From: Methylophaga sp.
GTDB lineage: Bacteria; Pseudomonadota; Gammaproteobacteria; Nitrosococcales; Methylophagaceae
Assembly: GCA_002696735.1 (NCBI GenBank)
Contig: NZSL01000008.1
Span: 1 to 64,000, forward strand
Direction: 5' to 3'
Length of the DNA: 64,000 nucleotides
Part shown: positions 30,319 to 39,457 of the stretch, one piece after another
Position numbering within the stretch: position 1 is the stretch's first letter
Layout of the letters: each line of letters starts with the position of its first letter
Notes under the pieces: generated by a model
Told to the model about the DNA's origin: nothing
Database searches by the model: none
What the model saw: only the letters and a program-made list of their open reading frames with translations
Translations under genes and position numbers: made by a program

Positions 30319-30963
30319 TTACAGCCAATAACTGCTGCGGGTCATCACTTTCGACATTGGCTGCATGATTTTCTGCACCAGCCATGGCAATTGAGCGCCG
30401 CCGGCAGCTAAAGCAGTTTGCTGATGATGACTTTCATCTTCACGCATTTGCGCAAGAATTGAACGACTGCGCAGATCCGCATCACTCATCTTGCCGAGAT
30501 GCTCATCGAGATGTTCTATAACCTGTTTTTCAGTTTCGGCAACAAACCCCAGACTCCATTTATCACCAATTTTTCCTGCCACGGCACCAATCACGAAAGA
30601 ACCGACGTACCACAACGGATTTAACAGGCTGGTACGCCCCTCCAGTTCATCAATACGTTTTTCGCACCATAACAAGTGATCGTTTTCTTCAGCGGCTGCC
30701 TGACGCATCGATTCGCGAACATTGGTCAGTTCTGCCGTTAATGCCTGTCCCTGATACAAAGCCTGGGCAGATACTTCACCCGCATGATTCACTCGCATCA
30801 ATGCAACTGATTGCCGACGTTCATTATCGGTAAGGGGTGTTTCTTCTATATTTGTTGCCGGGTTATCTCTGCCACTTGATGGTGGGGTCCCAGCCAGAGT
30901 AGTTAATGCTTTATCCAGTTCGATAATAATTTTGTCAGCCAACAACAGATTACGTAAGCTCAT
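30319..30963 (-). CDS. coq7: demethoxyubiquinone hydroxylase Coq7
   Basis: Di-iron monooxygenase that performs the penultimate hydroxylation of ubiquinone synthesis. The 214 residues include the ligand motifs NHAGEVSAQ, EENDHLLW (ExxH), and REDESHHQ (ExxxxHH type). The length fits the bacterial Coq7 family. It is preceded by a GGDEF gene on the same strand 18 bp upstream and may be co-transcribed with it. Confidence 0.95.
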   Translation of the reverse strand: MSLRNLLLADKIIIELDKALTTLAGTPPSSGRDNPATNIEETPLTDNERRQSVALMRVNHAGEVSAQALYQGQALTAELTNVRESMRQAAAEENDHLLWCEKRIDELEGRTSLLNPLWYVGSFVIGAVAGKIGDKWSLGFVAETEKQVIEHLDEHLGKMSDADLRSRSILAQMREDESHHQQTALAAGGAQLPWLVQKIMQPMSKVMTRSSYWL

Positions 30964-30981
30964 ATTTTTCCTGGGATTTTT

Positions 30982-32052
30982 TCAAAATAATTCAACGTCT
31001 GAACTCGCTATTTTTTTCGGCTCGCTAATTTTACCTTCTGCCACCAGGCTATGGTAATTTTGCACTTGATTTCGACCTTCGTTTTTGGCGCTGTACAGCG
31101 CCTCATCGGCCTGTCCAATAACATCCGTTGGCGATAATTGTGCGGAAACTTCCACAAAACCAATACTGACAGTGACCTGACCAAGCTGAGGAAAGCTATG
31201 CTCCGCCACTACCCTGCGTATTCTTTCAAAAGCCTGCATTGCATCCGTTTCATTTGCAGCTTTAAGTAACACCACAAACTCCTCGCCACCAAAGCGATAA
31301 ATCAGATCATCATCACGGATAACGCCCGAAGTCATCAGCCTTGCGACCAGAATGATCACTTCATCACCGTATAAATGGCCGTAGGTATCATTGATGGTTT
31401 TAAATTTATCAATATCCACAACGCCTAACCAATGCTTAATAGCATAGCGACGGCGTCGTGAATCATTTGGTGAAGCCATCAGCTTGTTAAGTTCACTGCT
31501 CTGATTGACGAGAATCTTGGTTATTTCTTCATCCAGCGTTTCCCGGTTATATAAACCGGTTAATTTGTCACGTTGAGATTTATCAATTAACGCCAGATAA
31601 TTGGCATACACCCTGAGAATTCCATGGACCAGTCGTTGGTCAATGCTGGATGGCAATTCCTGGCAATGGTGGACCAGGCTGGCGAATATTTCACCATGTG
31701 AATCATATGCGGGATAAATCACATTCCAGCCAGTTTCTTCAGCAGGACGATAAGAAACAATATCTTCTTTATCAATCGCTTCTGTCATTGCGGCAGTAAG
31801 CTCATCCGCCGTTTCCTGATTCAGTTTGGGATGCTGTTCGGAAGATGAAATAACATCATTTACACAAAAAGCCAGCAGACTGATATCGTGCATCAGATCA
31901 TGGCGTTTGATTCTAAATAAACGTAGTGATTGTGCCGGAAACAATTCATTGAGAGTTTTGAGCAGACTTTTTTCCAGTACCTGCCGATCGTGATGTCGGG
32001 TAATTTCGGCAAGATTGTCGACAATTCGTATACTGCTATGACGATGTTGCAT
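30982..32052 (-). CDS. diguanylate cyclase (GGDEF), soluble
   Basis: The 356-residue protein has no membrane segment. A long N-terminal region (about 1-155) may be a GAF-like sensor, followed by a GGDEF domain with active GGEEF and an intact I-site: RDDD five residues before the GGEEF. It should make c-di-GMP with product inhibition. Starts ATG at 32052; coq7 follows by 18 bp. Confidence 0.92.
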   Translation of the reverse strand: MQHRHSSIRIVDNLAEITRHHDRQVLEKSLLKTLNELFPAQSLRLFRIKRHDLMHDISLLAFCVNDVISSSEQHPKLNQETADELTAAMTEAIDKEDIVSYRPAEETGWNVIYPAYDSHGEIFASLVHHCQELPSSIDQRLVHGILRVYANYLALIDKSQRDKLTGLYNRETLDEEITKILVNQSSELNKLMASPNDSRRRRYAIKHWLGVVDIDKFKTINDTYGHLYGDEVIILVARLMTSGVIRDDDLIYRFGGEEFVVLLKAANETDAMQAFERIRRVVAEHSFPQLGQVTVSIGFVEVSAQLSPTDVIGQADEALYSAKNEGRNQVQNYHSLVAEGKISEPKKIASSDVELF

Positions 32053-32137
32053 TATTTGTTGCCTTCAACAGTTCGGATAATCGAAAAGACTCATTTACGC
32101 TGTTGGAACAGCCTCCATATTAAAATGGTATAAAACA

Positions 32138-33091
32138 CTAATGAGTACTTTCAATAAAACCACGAATGGTTGCTGCCAATTCACGTGGTTGAAATTTTGA
32201 TACATAGGCATCTGATCCCACTCCCCGACCCATTGCCTGATTGGCAACCGCTGTCAGGGAAGAATGCATAATCACCGGTAAATGGGCCATACGCGGATCC
32301 GCTTTGATTTTCTGTGTCAGGACATAGCCGTCCATCTCAGGCATTTCCACATCGGTTAACACCACTTGAATTTCCGTCGTAATGTTCCGGTTTTCCTGTT
32401 CACATTGGGTCGCCAGTTTATCGAGCATTTTCCAGGCCAGTGCACCGTTCACTACGCCTACATGGCCAACGCCCAACTTGTCTAATGTCTGTGTAATCTG
32501 TTTACGAGCAACATTTGAATCATCGGCATATAACACTTTGTATTTTTTACCGTTTTCAATTTTTTCAATGCCTTCAAAAGCATTCTCATCATAAAAGTCG
32601 CCGGTATCGGCCAGTACTTTTTCCACATCCATGATCATGACCAGACGTTTATCCTGTAATTCAGCCACCGCGGTGACCAGCCCGCCCAGACGTTTGGAAA
32701 TCAATGGAGGTGGTTCTTTAACCTGCTGCCAGCTTAAACGTTGGATAGTATCAACTGAAGTCACCAGAAAGCCCTGTACATGGGTGTTATACTCGGTGAT
32801 CATCAGGATTTTTGGGGTTTCATGAGATTTTAATTTACAGAATTTTTGCAAATTAATGATCGGCACCATATCGCCACGCAGACTTACAAAACCTTCAATG
32901 CCATCAGGCATTTCAGGGGCGCCTGTGATTTCAGGGACATTAAGCACTTCACGAACTTTAAACACATTTATACCAAACAGTTCATTTCGTCCGGTATCAT
33001 CATTAGTACCAAGACTGAATAGCAAAACTTCAAGGTGATTTGTGCCTGCTAGTTTGGTACGCTCATCAATCGAGTCAATAAAAGTTGCCAT
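32138..33091 (-). CDS. cheV: CheV-type chemotaxis coupling protein (CheW-REC)
   Basis: Couples chemoreceptors to CheA and adapts through phosphorylation. The 317 residues give a CheW-like domain (about 15-165, starting FIDSIDERTKLAG) and a receiver domain (about 185-315) with the acidic pair in LYADDSN, phospho-acceptor Asp in LTDVEMPEMDG and the conserved Lys in YVSKF. The start could be ATG 33091, ATG 33097 or GTG 33103; GAGA six bases before 33091 favours it. No other chemotaxis genes are in the window. Confidence 0.93.
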   Translation of the reverse strand: MATFIDSIDERTKLAGTNHLEVLLFSLGTNDDTGRNELFGINVFKVREVLNVPEITGAPEMPDGIEGFVSLRGDMVPIINLQKFCKLKSHETPKILMITEYNTHVQGFLVTSVDTIQRLSWQQVKEPPPLISKRLGGLVTAVAELQDKRLVMIMDVEKVLADTGDFYDENAFEGIEKIENGKKYKVLYADDSNVARKQITQTLDKLGVGHVGVVNGALAWKMLDKLATQCEQENRNITTEIQVVLTDVEMPEMDGYVLTQKIKADPRMAHLPVIMHSSLTAVANQAMGRGVGSDAYVSKFQPRELAATIRGFIESTH

Positions 33092-33300
33092 GTCCATTCT
33101 CACTGTGCAAAGGCTGATTTTCCGTTGGGCACACTAGGAATGTACCTTGATACGGTATGTTAACTTGCACAATATCGTAACCTTAAAACAGGTTCAATAG
33201 CATTAATAATCAGAATATGGAAATGTGGAACGAGAAAGATTCACCTGAAAGGACCAATAGCAGTTAAAATGGTCTGGTGACAATAAAGAAAAATTCGGAA

Positions 33301-33387
33301 TGGTGCCCAGGGGGAGACTCGAACTCCCACGTACATACGTACACTAGCACCTGAAGCTAGCGCGTCTACCAATTCCGCCACCTGGGC
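33301..33387 (-). tRNA. tRNA-Leu (anticodon CAG)
   Basis: The minus strand from 33387 reads GCCCAGGTGGCGGAATTGGT..., folding as a class II tRNA with a 7-bp acceptor GCCCAGG/CCTGGGC. The anticodon loop TTCAGGT gives CAG. There is a long variable arm (the GTGTACGTATGTACGT region) and an encoded CCA end at 33301-33303. Confidence 0.97.
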
Positions 33388-33399
33388 AAGAAGACGCGC

Positions 33400-33428
33400 A
33401 TCATATAGATCGAGATAAAAACTGTCAA
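33400..33428 (-). promoter_or_regulatory. tRNA-Leu promoter overlapping the rnr start codon
   Basis: On the minus strand, perfect -35 TTGACA (33423-33428) and -10 TATGAT (33400-33405) are 17 bp apart, followed by a G+C-rich GCGCG discriminator and the tRNA 12 bp on. The -35 shares its last base with the A of the divergent rnr ATG. Confidence 0.9.
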
Positions 33429-35596
33429 TGACTGAACAAAACATAACTGACCCTTTTGAGGGTCGTGAAGCCGAGAAATACGATAATCCCATCCCTAGCC
33501 GTGAATTTATTCTCGAGCTCCTAAAACAACACAAAGCCCCTGTTTCCCGGAAAAACCTTTCCAAACTTCTGGACATCAAAGGGGAAGAACAAACCGAGGC
33601 ACTTCGTCGCCGTCTGCGCGCCATGGAGCGTGACGGACAAATTCTGCGTAATCGCAAAAATGCTTACGGCATTGTCTCTAAAATGAATCTGGTCAGTGGC
33701 CGTGTGATGGGGCATCCCGATGGCTTTGGCTTCTTAATTCCTGACGAAGGCGGTGAGGATTTATTTCTCAGCGAACGTGAAATGCGGGTGGTTTTGCATG
33801 GTGATCGTGCATTAGCTCGCATCAGCGGCACCGACCGTCGTGGCCGAAGAGAAGGCGCGATTGTTGAAATAGTCAAACGTGCCAACCAGACCGTGGTTGG
33901 TCGCTTGCAGGAAGATGCCGGCCTTTATTATTTAATTCCGCATAATCGTCGCATCAGCCAGGATATTATGATTCCTGTTCCCGACTTAATGGACGCCAAA
34001 GACGGACAAATAGTCGAAGCAGAAATTACTGAACATCCGAATAAACATCGCTCGCCTTTGGGCAAAATCGTTTCCGTATTAGGCGATCATATGGCGCCAG
34101 GTATGGAAATCGATATTGCACTTCGCAGTTTTGAATTGCCGCATGTCTGGTCTCCAAAAGCACTGGCTCAGGCTGAAAGTTTCGGTGAAACCATTCCTCA
34201 GGATGCTATTCAAGATCGCCTCGACTTGCGCGAATTACCGCTAGTCACCATAGACGGTGCTGATGCGCGTGACTTTGACGATGCAGTTTATGCTGAAAAA
34301 CTGGACTCTGGTAACTGGCGTTTATGGGTGGCTATTGCTGACGTTTCCTATTACGTGAAACCTGACGATAATCTCGATAAAGATGCCCAGGAACGCGCCA
34401 CTTCAGTGTACTTTCCAAGTCAGGTCATTCCAATGCTGCCTGAAGCACTATCCAATGGCTTGTGTTCATTGAATCCTGAGGTTGACCGTTTATGCATGGC
34501 CTGCGAAATGATCATCAATCAGGAAGGTGAGATTGAATCCTACAAATTTCATCAAGCAGTAATGAACTCCAAGGCACGGCTGATTTACGAGCAAGTTGCC
34601 AGCATTCTGCAAGAAAATGATAGCGAATTACGCAATCAATACGCCCATGTACTTCCGGGGCTGGAAACCATGTATGAACTGTTTCATGTCATGCTCAAAG
34701 CTCGCGAAAAACGTGGAGCAATTGATTTTGAAATGACCGAAACGCAATTTATGTTTGATGAGAATCGGAAAATTTCCTCAATCGAACCACGTCAACGCAA
34801 TGACGCACATCGGTTAATTGAAGAATTCATGATTGCCGCCAACGTCGCCGCGGCAAAATATCTGCTCGCCAGCAAACTGCCGGTTTTATATCGTGTTCAT
34901 GAAGTGCCTTCGGTTGAAAAGCTATCCGCCTTACGTGAGTTTTTAGGGGAATTGGGATTGTTTTTAGGGGGTGGAGATGAGCCCGAGCCCGGCCATTATG
35001 CCTCTCTATTGAAAACGGTCAGCAATCGTCCTGATGGACATTTGCTACAAACAGTTATGTTGCGCAGTATGAAACAAGCTGTTTATTCTCCTGATAATCT
35101 GGGTCACTTTGGTCTTGGTCTCGAGGCTTATGCACATTTCACGTCACCGATTCGACGCTACCCGGATTTGTTAGTACATCGTGCAATCAAGCATACGATT
35201 ACTAAACAGAAAAAGGCCGCCTGGCATTATTCGGAAGAAGCTATGGTTCAGCTAGGCGAACATTGTTCAATGGCTAGCCGTAGAGCTGATGAGGCAACAC
35301 GTGATGTGGCTGACTGGCTCAAGTGCGAATATATGCGTGATCGAGTTGGTGAAGTTCATGAAGGTGTGATCAGCGGTGTTACGGGTTTTGGTTTATTTGT
35401 GGAACTGAGTGATATCTACATTGAAGGTCTGGTTCATGTCACTGCACTGAAAAACGATTACTATCAGTTTGATGCCAGCGGCCATCGCTTGATGGGTGAA
35501 AGATCACGCAAATCCTATCGTTTGGGTGATTCCATTAAGGTTAAAGTGGTACGAGTCGATCTGGATGAAAAGAAAATCGACCTGGAACTGGCTTAG
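33428..35596 (+). CDS. rnr: ribonuclease R, short form without the basic tail
   Basis: 3'-5' exoribonuclease for structured RNA. The 722 residues contain the N-terminal winged helix with EREAEKY-like GREAEKYDNPIPSREFI, cold-shock domains, the RNB catalytic domain (DGADARDFDDAVY with the metal-binding aspartates, SYYVKPD) and an S1 domain from about 640. It ends at KKIDLELA, immediately after S1. E. coli RNase R continues about 80 residues with a Lys-rich tail, which is missing here. The stop TAG is shared with the end of an inverted-repeat element. The ribosome site is weak (GAGAT about 11 bases upstream). Confidence 0.96.
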   Translation: MTEQNITDPFEGREAEKYDNPIPSREFILELLKQHKAPVSRKNLSKLLDIKGEEQTEALRRRLRAMERDGQILRNRKNAYGIVSKMNLVSGRVMGHPDGFGFLIPDEGGEDLFLSEREMRVVLHGDRALARISGTDRRGRREGAIVEIVKRANQTVVGRLQEDAGLYYLIPHNRRISQDIMIPVPDLMDAKDGQIVEAEITEHPNKHRSPLGKIVSVLGDHMAPGMEIDIALRSFELPHVWSPKALAQAESFGETIPQDAIQDRLDLRELPLVTIDGADARDFDDAVYAEKLDSGNWRLWVAIADVSYYVKPDDNLDKDAQERATSVYFPSQVIPMLPEALSNGLCSLNPEVDRLCMACEMIINQEGEIESYKFHQAVMNSKARLIYEQVASILQENDSELRNQYAHVLPGLETMYELFHVMLKAREKRGAIDFEMTETQFMFDENRKISSIEPRQRNDAHRLIEEFMIAANVAAAKYLLASKLPVLYRVHEVPSVEKLSALREFLGELGLFLGGGDEPEPGHYASLLKTVSNRPDGHLLQTVMLRSMKQAVYSPDNLGHFGLGLEAYAHFTSPIRRYPDLLVHRAIKHTITKQKKAAWHYSEEAMVQLGEHCSMASRRADEATRDVADWLKCEYMRDRVGEVHEGVISGVTGFGLFVELSDIYIEGLVHVTALKNDYYQFDASGHRLMGERSRKSYRLGDSIKVKVVRVDLDEKKIDLELA

Positions 35597-35926
35597 GGTC
35601 TGTTGATCTTTCATAGCCGCCTCTGTTGTGACTGAAAATGCGCCAATCAAGGTGCGAGGAATGCAGTTTGTGAGATACATCCATGTATCTCACCCCTAAG
35701 GGGCTTACGCTCAAAAACGTTCCGGACGTTTTTGTAGTCACTCTAAATAAAACTACGAGTAACGCAGAGTGGTGCATTTTCAGCCTTAACCCGTAGGGCT
35801 GGGACTATTTTTCCGCCCTCCTGTGTTGGAAATGATTTATGTAGAACAACTACATCGCATCATTTCTGCCTTGTTGGACGGAAAAACAGCTTCCAGCAGT
35901 GGTGGCTCTGAAAGATAAACAGGCCC
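35596..35926. mobile_element. MITE-like non-coding element inserted in the rnr stop codon
   Basis: About 331 bp bounded by imperfect terminal inverted repeats: 35593-35621 against 35901-35929 match at 25 of 29 bases (outer part GGG(T/C)CTGTT). A TA dinucleotide flanks each side and may be the target duplication, as for Tc1/IS630-like transposition. No coding frame of note is inside. It is full of hairpins: GTGAGATACAT/ATGTATCTCAC (35670-35693), CAAAAACGT/ACGTTTTTG (35712-35734), CTGAAAATGC/GCATTTTCAG (35632-35641 with 35774-35783), TTTTTCCG/CGGAAAAA (35808-35815 with 35879-35886) and a nested GAAATGAT/ATCATTTC (35829-35866). The family and any mobilising transposase are unknown to me. Confidence 0.75.
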
Positions 35927-36029
35927 TAAGGTCTCATTTCCCTTGACCAGAAAAATAAAGGCAGTACAATTGTCGACTTCCTGAAGGTCACCCAGCTTCT
36001 TTCGAGTGATTTTCTGAATAGATTTCTGT

Positions 36030-36106
36030 GGTGAGTGTAGCTCAGTTGGTAGAGTCCCGGATTGTGATTCCGGTTGTCGTGGGTTCGAGCCCCATCACTC
36101 ACCCCA
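36030..36106 (+). tRNA. tRNA-His (anticodon GTG)
   Basis: Cloverleaf with acceptor GTGAGTG/CACTCAC, the tRNA-His-specific extra 5' G at 36030 opposite C73, D-arm GCTCAGTTGGTAGAG, anticodon stem CCGGA/TCCGG with loop TTGTGAT, and an encoded CCA at 36104-36106. Confidence 0.97.
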
Positions 36107-36190
36107 TTTTTTTTGACATCGACTATTTACATCAAAATATCGAAAAGTAAATAACCGATTCAGCATTATTTTTTAACAGGTGATTCAGGC

Positions 36191-36219
36191 TTGCATGCCC
36201 CCCACACTGTTTGTATAAT
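36191..36219 (+). promoter_or_regulatory. tRNA-Thr promoter
   Basis: TTGCAT (36191-36196) and a perfect TATAAT (36214-36219) are 17 bp apart, followed by a GCGCC discriminator of the stringent type. The tRNA starts 12 bp after the -10. Confidence 0.85.
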
Positions 36220-36231
36220 GCGCCTCTTGTT

Positions 36232-36307
<76 letters not shown>

Positions 36308-36314
36308 TAATAAT

Positions 36315-36352
36315 GAAAAAAGGTTATGTTTCTTAACATGGCCTTTTTTTTT
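36315..36352 (+). terminator. Rho-independent terminator after the tRNA genes
   Basis: AAAAAAGG...CCTTTTTTTTT with an inner imperfect TTATGTT/AACATGG pairing forms a hairpin ending in nine T, starting 8 bases after tRNA-Thr. Confidence 0.8.
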
Positions 36353-36588
36353 GCCCCTAGTTAGTCAACTCTCCATCATATTTATAAATATATATATACA
36401 TTCAACTCCTTCAGAGCTATTTATTATTTAGACTTAACTTTAAAGTTATTTCTCTGATTTCTTTATAAAAATATCCTATAAATTATATCTCAAAGTACTT
36501 ATATAACTTAAAATAAACCAGTTACTTTTGAGAAGGAAATTGTAGTCATTAAATCAGTTCATAGACTGACAAAAACTACATAAAATAA
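36353..36588. other. AT-rich intergenic stretch ahead of the CHASE/GGDEF gene
   Basis: Very AT-rich, with TATATATATA-like runs near 36385-36400. It should contain the promoter of the downstream gene, but so many AT hexamers are present that I cannot choose one. No open frame or repeat is supported. Confidence 0.5.
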
Positions 36589-39309
36589 ATGAAAATTGCG
36601 ATTCATTGGATAAATGGAGTAAAAAAACATATTTCCAAACTCCCACATTTTTTTATCCCCATTCTAATCATAATGATAGGTAGCTGGTTTTCCTTTTATC
36701 AATATCATCAGGTTAAACAACGAAATCAACAGGTAATTGCTGATCGCTTTGCTATCTCCTTTAACGAAACCACCCAAAGCGTTACTGAAAAAATTCGAAG
36801 CTACGAACAGATGCTACGGGCGACTCAGGGTCTTTTTGAGTCTTCGGACAGCATCACCCGTGAAGAATTTAAAAATTACGCCGAAAAACTCAAACTGGAA
36901 GCCTTTTATCCCGGAATTCAAGGTTTGGGATATGTGCCAGTTATTACGCCCGCTGAGAAATTTGTTCATATCGAATCGGTAAGACAATCAGGATTTCCGG
37001 ACTATAACATTACTCCAGAGGGTAAACGGGAGCTCTATACCAGCATTTTGTATCTTGAGCCCTTTCAAGCTCGCAATCTGAGGGCTTTTGGTTTTGATAT
37101 GTATTCGGAACCCACACGTCGAGCTGCGATGATCGAAGCCCTTGTTAGTCGTGAGGTGAGTCTTTCTGGTGGGGTCAAACTGGTACAGGATATTCCTGAT
37201 GAATCCGTCACAGGCCTTCTGATGTATCTCCCTTTATTTGATTCAGTAGAGCCTGAAAATCCTCACCTTGGCTGGGTTTACGTCGTATTCCGGATCAGTG
37301 ATGTAGTGAAAGCATCATTAACACAAAATGGCACACTTAGTCACTTGAAAATCTCAGATGTGACTACTGAACCAATGGATGTACTTTTCCAGTCAAGCAG
37401 TTTCGAGACCAGTTCCTTTGAATTAAGCGAAACCTTTACACTCGCTGGCCGCCAATGGAAGTTTGTGGCTTATCCTGATCAGAATTTTATAAAAGCCTTT
37501 GAAAAACAATCTGCCATATCGATGTTGTTAATACAATTGCTTATAACTTGTTTGCTTGCTTATGTTTATTGGCTATTGGCAAGTGGACGAAAACGTGCAG
37601 AGCGCCGGGCCAACGAAATAACAAATTTCCTGCGTGAAAAGCATCTGAAGCTCCAACTGGCAACAGACACCGCAGGCATGGGCACTTGGGAGTGGGATTT
37701 TCAAAAACAGCATGTTCTGGTTGATGAGCATCAATTAACCATTTTCGGACAAAGTAAACATTCCAATCCTTATTTAACACTTGATAACTGGTTTGCACAT
37801 TTTGAGGAAACTGATCAGCAACGAGTTGAAAAGGCTTTTCACAAATGCAAGTCCGATCGTCTCGAGTTAAATATTCAAGTGTTGGTGCAGTCCAGAACCG
37901 ATACTCGAATGGTGCAACTAAAGGCGGCCTTGAGTTTCGATGCCTCAGGTTCAGCAACAAGCATGATTGGGATTTGTTTTGATATTACAGAAAGCTGGCT
38001 TTATCAAACACAACTTGAACAAACTGAATCACGTTGGAAACATGCGCTGGAAGGTAGTGGCGAAGGCGTCTGGGACTGGTCAATTATCAATGACAAAGTG
38101 CTTTTTTCGGAAAAACTGATTTCCATGCTGGGATATACGCCAGATGAATTTTCTCCTCATATCAGCGAATGGTCAGATCGAATTCATCCAGATGATCGTC
38201 AACAGGTATTCAGCGATATTGATGCGTTACTGGATGGCAGCCAACCTGAGTACCGAAACGAACACCGTATGCTGTGTAAAGATGGTAGCTGGAAATGGAT
38301 TCTTGACCGTGGCACAGTGATTGAACGTGATGAGCAGGGAAATCCGCTAAGGGCGATAGGTACACATACCGATATCAGTGGTCGCAAAGAAATCGAAATC
38401 ACCCTTAGGATCAGTGAAGAACGTTTCAGAAATGCCTTTGATACGGCGGCGATCGGGATGGCTCTGGTCGGTCTGGATGGCAGCTGGCTGGAAGCAAATC
38501 CAGCCTGTTGCGAAATGCTTGGTTACAGCGAAGGCGAATTATTACAAATGACTTTTATGGATGTGACACATCCTGAAGATCTGGATCTCGATCAGCAGTT
38601 TGTCGCTCAACTGGTCGCCGGTGAAATTGATCACTATCATATGGAAAAGCGCTACGTTCGCAAAAATCATCAGATTATTGATGTATTACTCAGCGTCTCA
38701 GTTGTGCATGATATAAACGGAGAACTGTTGCATTTTGTCTCACAAATAGAGGACATAACGGCCAGAAAACATGAACACGAATTAATGCGCAAGTTGGCGC
38801 TCTATGATGCATTGACTGGTTTACCAAATCGTCGTTTGTTTGATGAGAGGATAAACCAGGCAATACTCGGCGCAAAGCGAAATAAACATCCACTTGCGCT
38901 GATGTTTATTGATGTCGATCATTTTAAACAGATCAACGATACCTACGGGCATGATGTTGGTGATCAGGTGATAAAACGCGTTGCTGAAAGCATGCAGTTA
39001 GCATTACGGGCAACAGATACGCTTGCCCGATTTGGAGGCGATGAATTTGTGGTATTGCTGAACGAGGTAAGCTCTGCAGATGCTGCGGTAAAAGTAGCCG
39101 AACATTTGCGAAACAGTCTGAAAAACCACCTTGAGTTTGACACTATCCGTTTATTGGTGACCTTAAGTATCGGCATTGCCGTCTATTTACCTGAAACAAA
39201 TGAATCTGCTCTTCAGCTGATGAAAAAAGCCGATATGGCGCTTTACGATGTCAAAGCTCGTGGTCGTGATGGTGTCGGTTTATTTCAGGCCGGTGGATTT
39301 GAAAAATAA
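36589..39309 (+). CDS. membrane sensor diguanylate cyclase (CHASE-PAS-PAS-PAS-GGDEF)
   Basis: The 906-residue protein has a membrane segment near 22-40, a periplasmic CHASE domain (about 70-270, with EAFYPGIQGLGYVP-type sequence), a second membrane segment at about 312-332, three PAS/PAC modules (about 350-465, 475-600, 605-725) and a C-terminal GGDEF domain. The active GGDEF is at 816-820 and an RATD I-site lies five residues before it, so synthesis with product inhibition is expected. There is no EAL domain. The ribosome site is poor. It stands alone between tRNA genes and gdhA. Confidence 0.93.
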   Translation: MKIAIHWINGVKKHISKLPHFFIPILIIMIGSWFSFYQYHQVKQRNQQVIADRFAISFNETTQSVTEKIRSYEQMLRATQGLFESSDSITREEFKNYAEKLKLEAFYPGIQGLGYVPVITPAEKFVHIESVRQSGFPDYNITPEGKRELYTSILYLEPFQARNLRAFGFDMYSEPTRRAAMIEALVSREVSLSGGVKLVQDIPDESVTGLLMYLPLFDSVEPENPHLGWVYVVFRISDVVKASLTQNGTLSHLKISDVTTEPMDVLFQSSSFETSSFELSETFTLAGRQWKFVAYPDQNFIKAFEKQSAISMLLIQLLITCLLAYVYWLLASGRKRAERRANEITNFLREKHLKLQLATDTAGMGTWEWDFQKQHVLVDEHQLTIFGQSKHSNPYLTLDNWFAHFEETDQQRVEKAFHKCKSDRLELNIQVLVQSRTDTRMVQLKAALSFDASGSATSMIGICFDITESWLYQTQLEQTESRWKHALEGSGEGVWDWSIINDKVLFSEKLISMLGYTPDEFSPHISEWSDRIHPDDRQQVFSDIDALLDGSQPEYRNEHRMLCKDGSWKWILDRGTVIERDEQGNPLRAIGTHTDISGRKEIEITLRISEERFRNAFDTAAIGMALVGLDGSWLEANPACCEMLGYSEGELLQMTFMDVTHPEDLDLDQQFVAQLVAGEIDHYHMEKRYVRKNHQIIDVLLSVSVVHDINGELLHFVSQIEDITARKHEHELMRKLALYDALTGLPNRRLFDERINQAILGAKRNKHPLALMFIDVDHFKQINDTYGHDVGDQVIKRVAESMQLALRATDTLARFGGDEFVVLLNEVSSADAAVKVAEHLRNSLKNHLEFDTIRLLVTLSIGIAVYLPETNESALQLMKKADMALYDVKARGRDGVGLFQAGGFEK

Positions 39310-39457
39310 TAACTCAATATTTATAAATAAAATCAACGTGTTTTTATTCCTCCAGAACTCCAAGTGGTGAACCTGTAACAATTTGCTGAGTCTGAAAAAT
39401 AGTATTACTTCTGTTAGATTGTATCTATGCATTATCAGGTTAAACGAAGAGGTTTGA

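Noticed and set aside
33241..33657. Minus-strand open frame running across the tRNA-Leu gene
   Set aside because: It overlaps a certain tRNA and the rnr start and has no coding character.
35593..35929. Idea that the inverted-repeat element truncated RNase R
   Set aside because: Removing the element with one TA restores TAA at the same codon, so the short C-terminus need not be due to the insertion.
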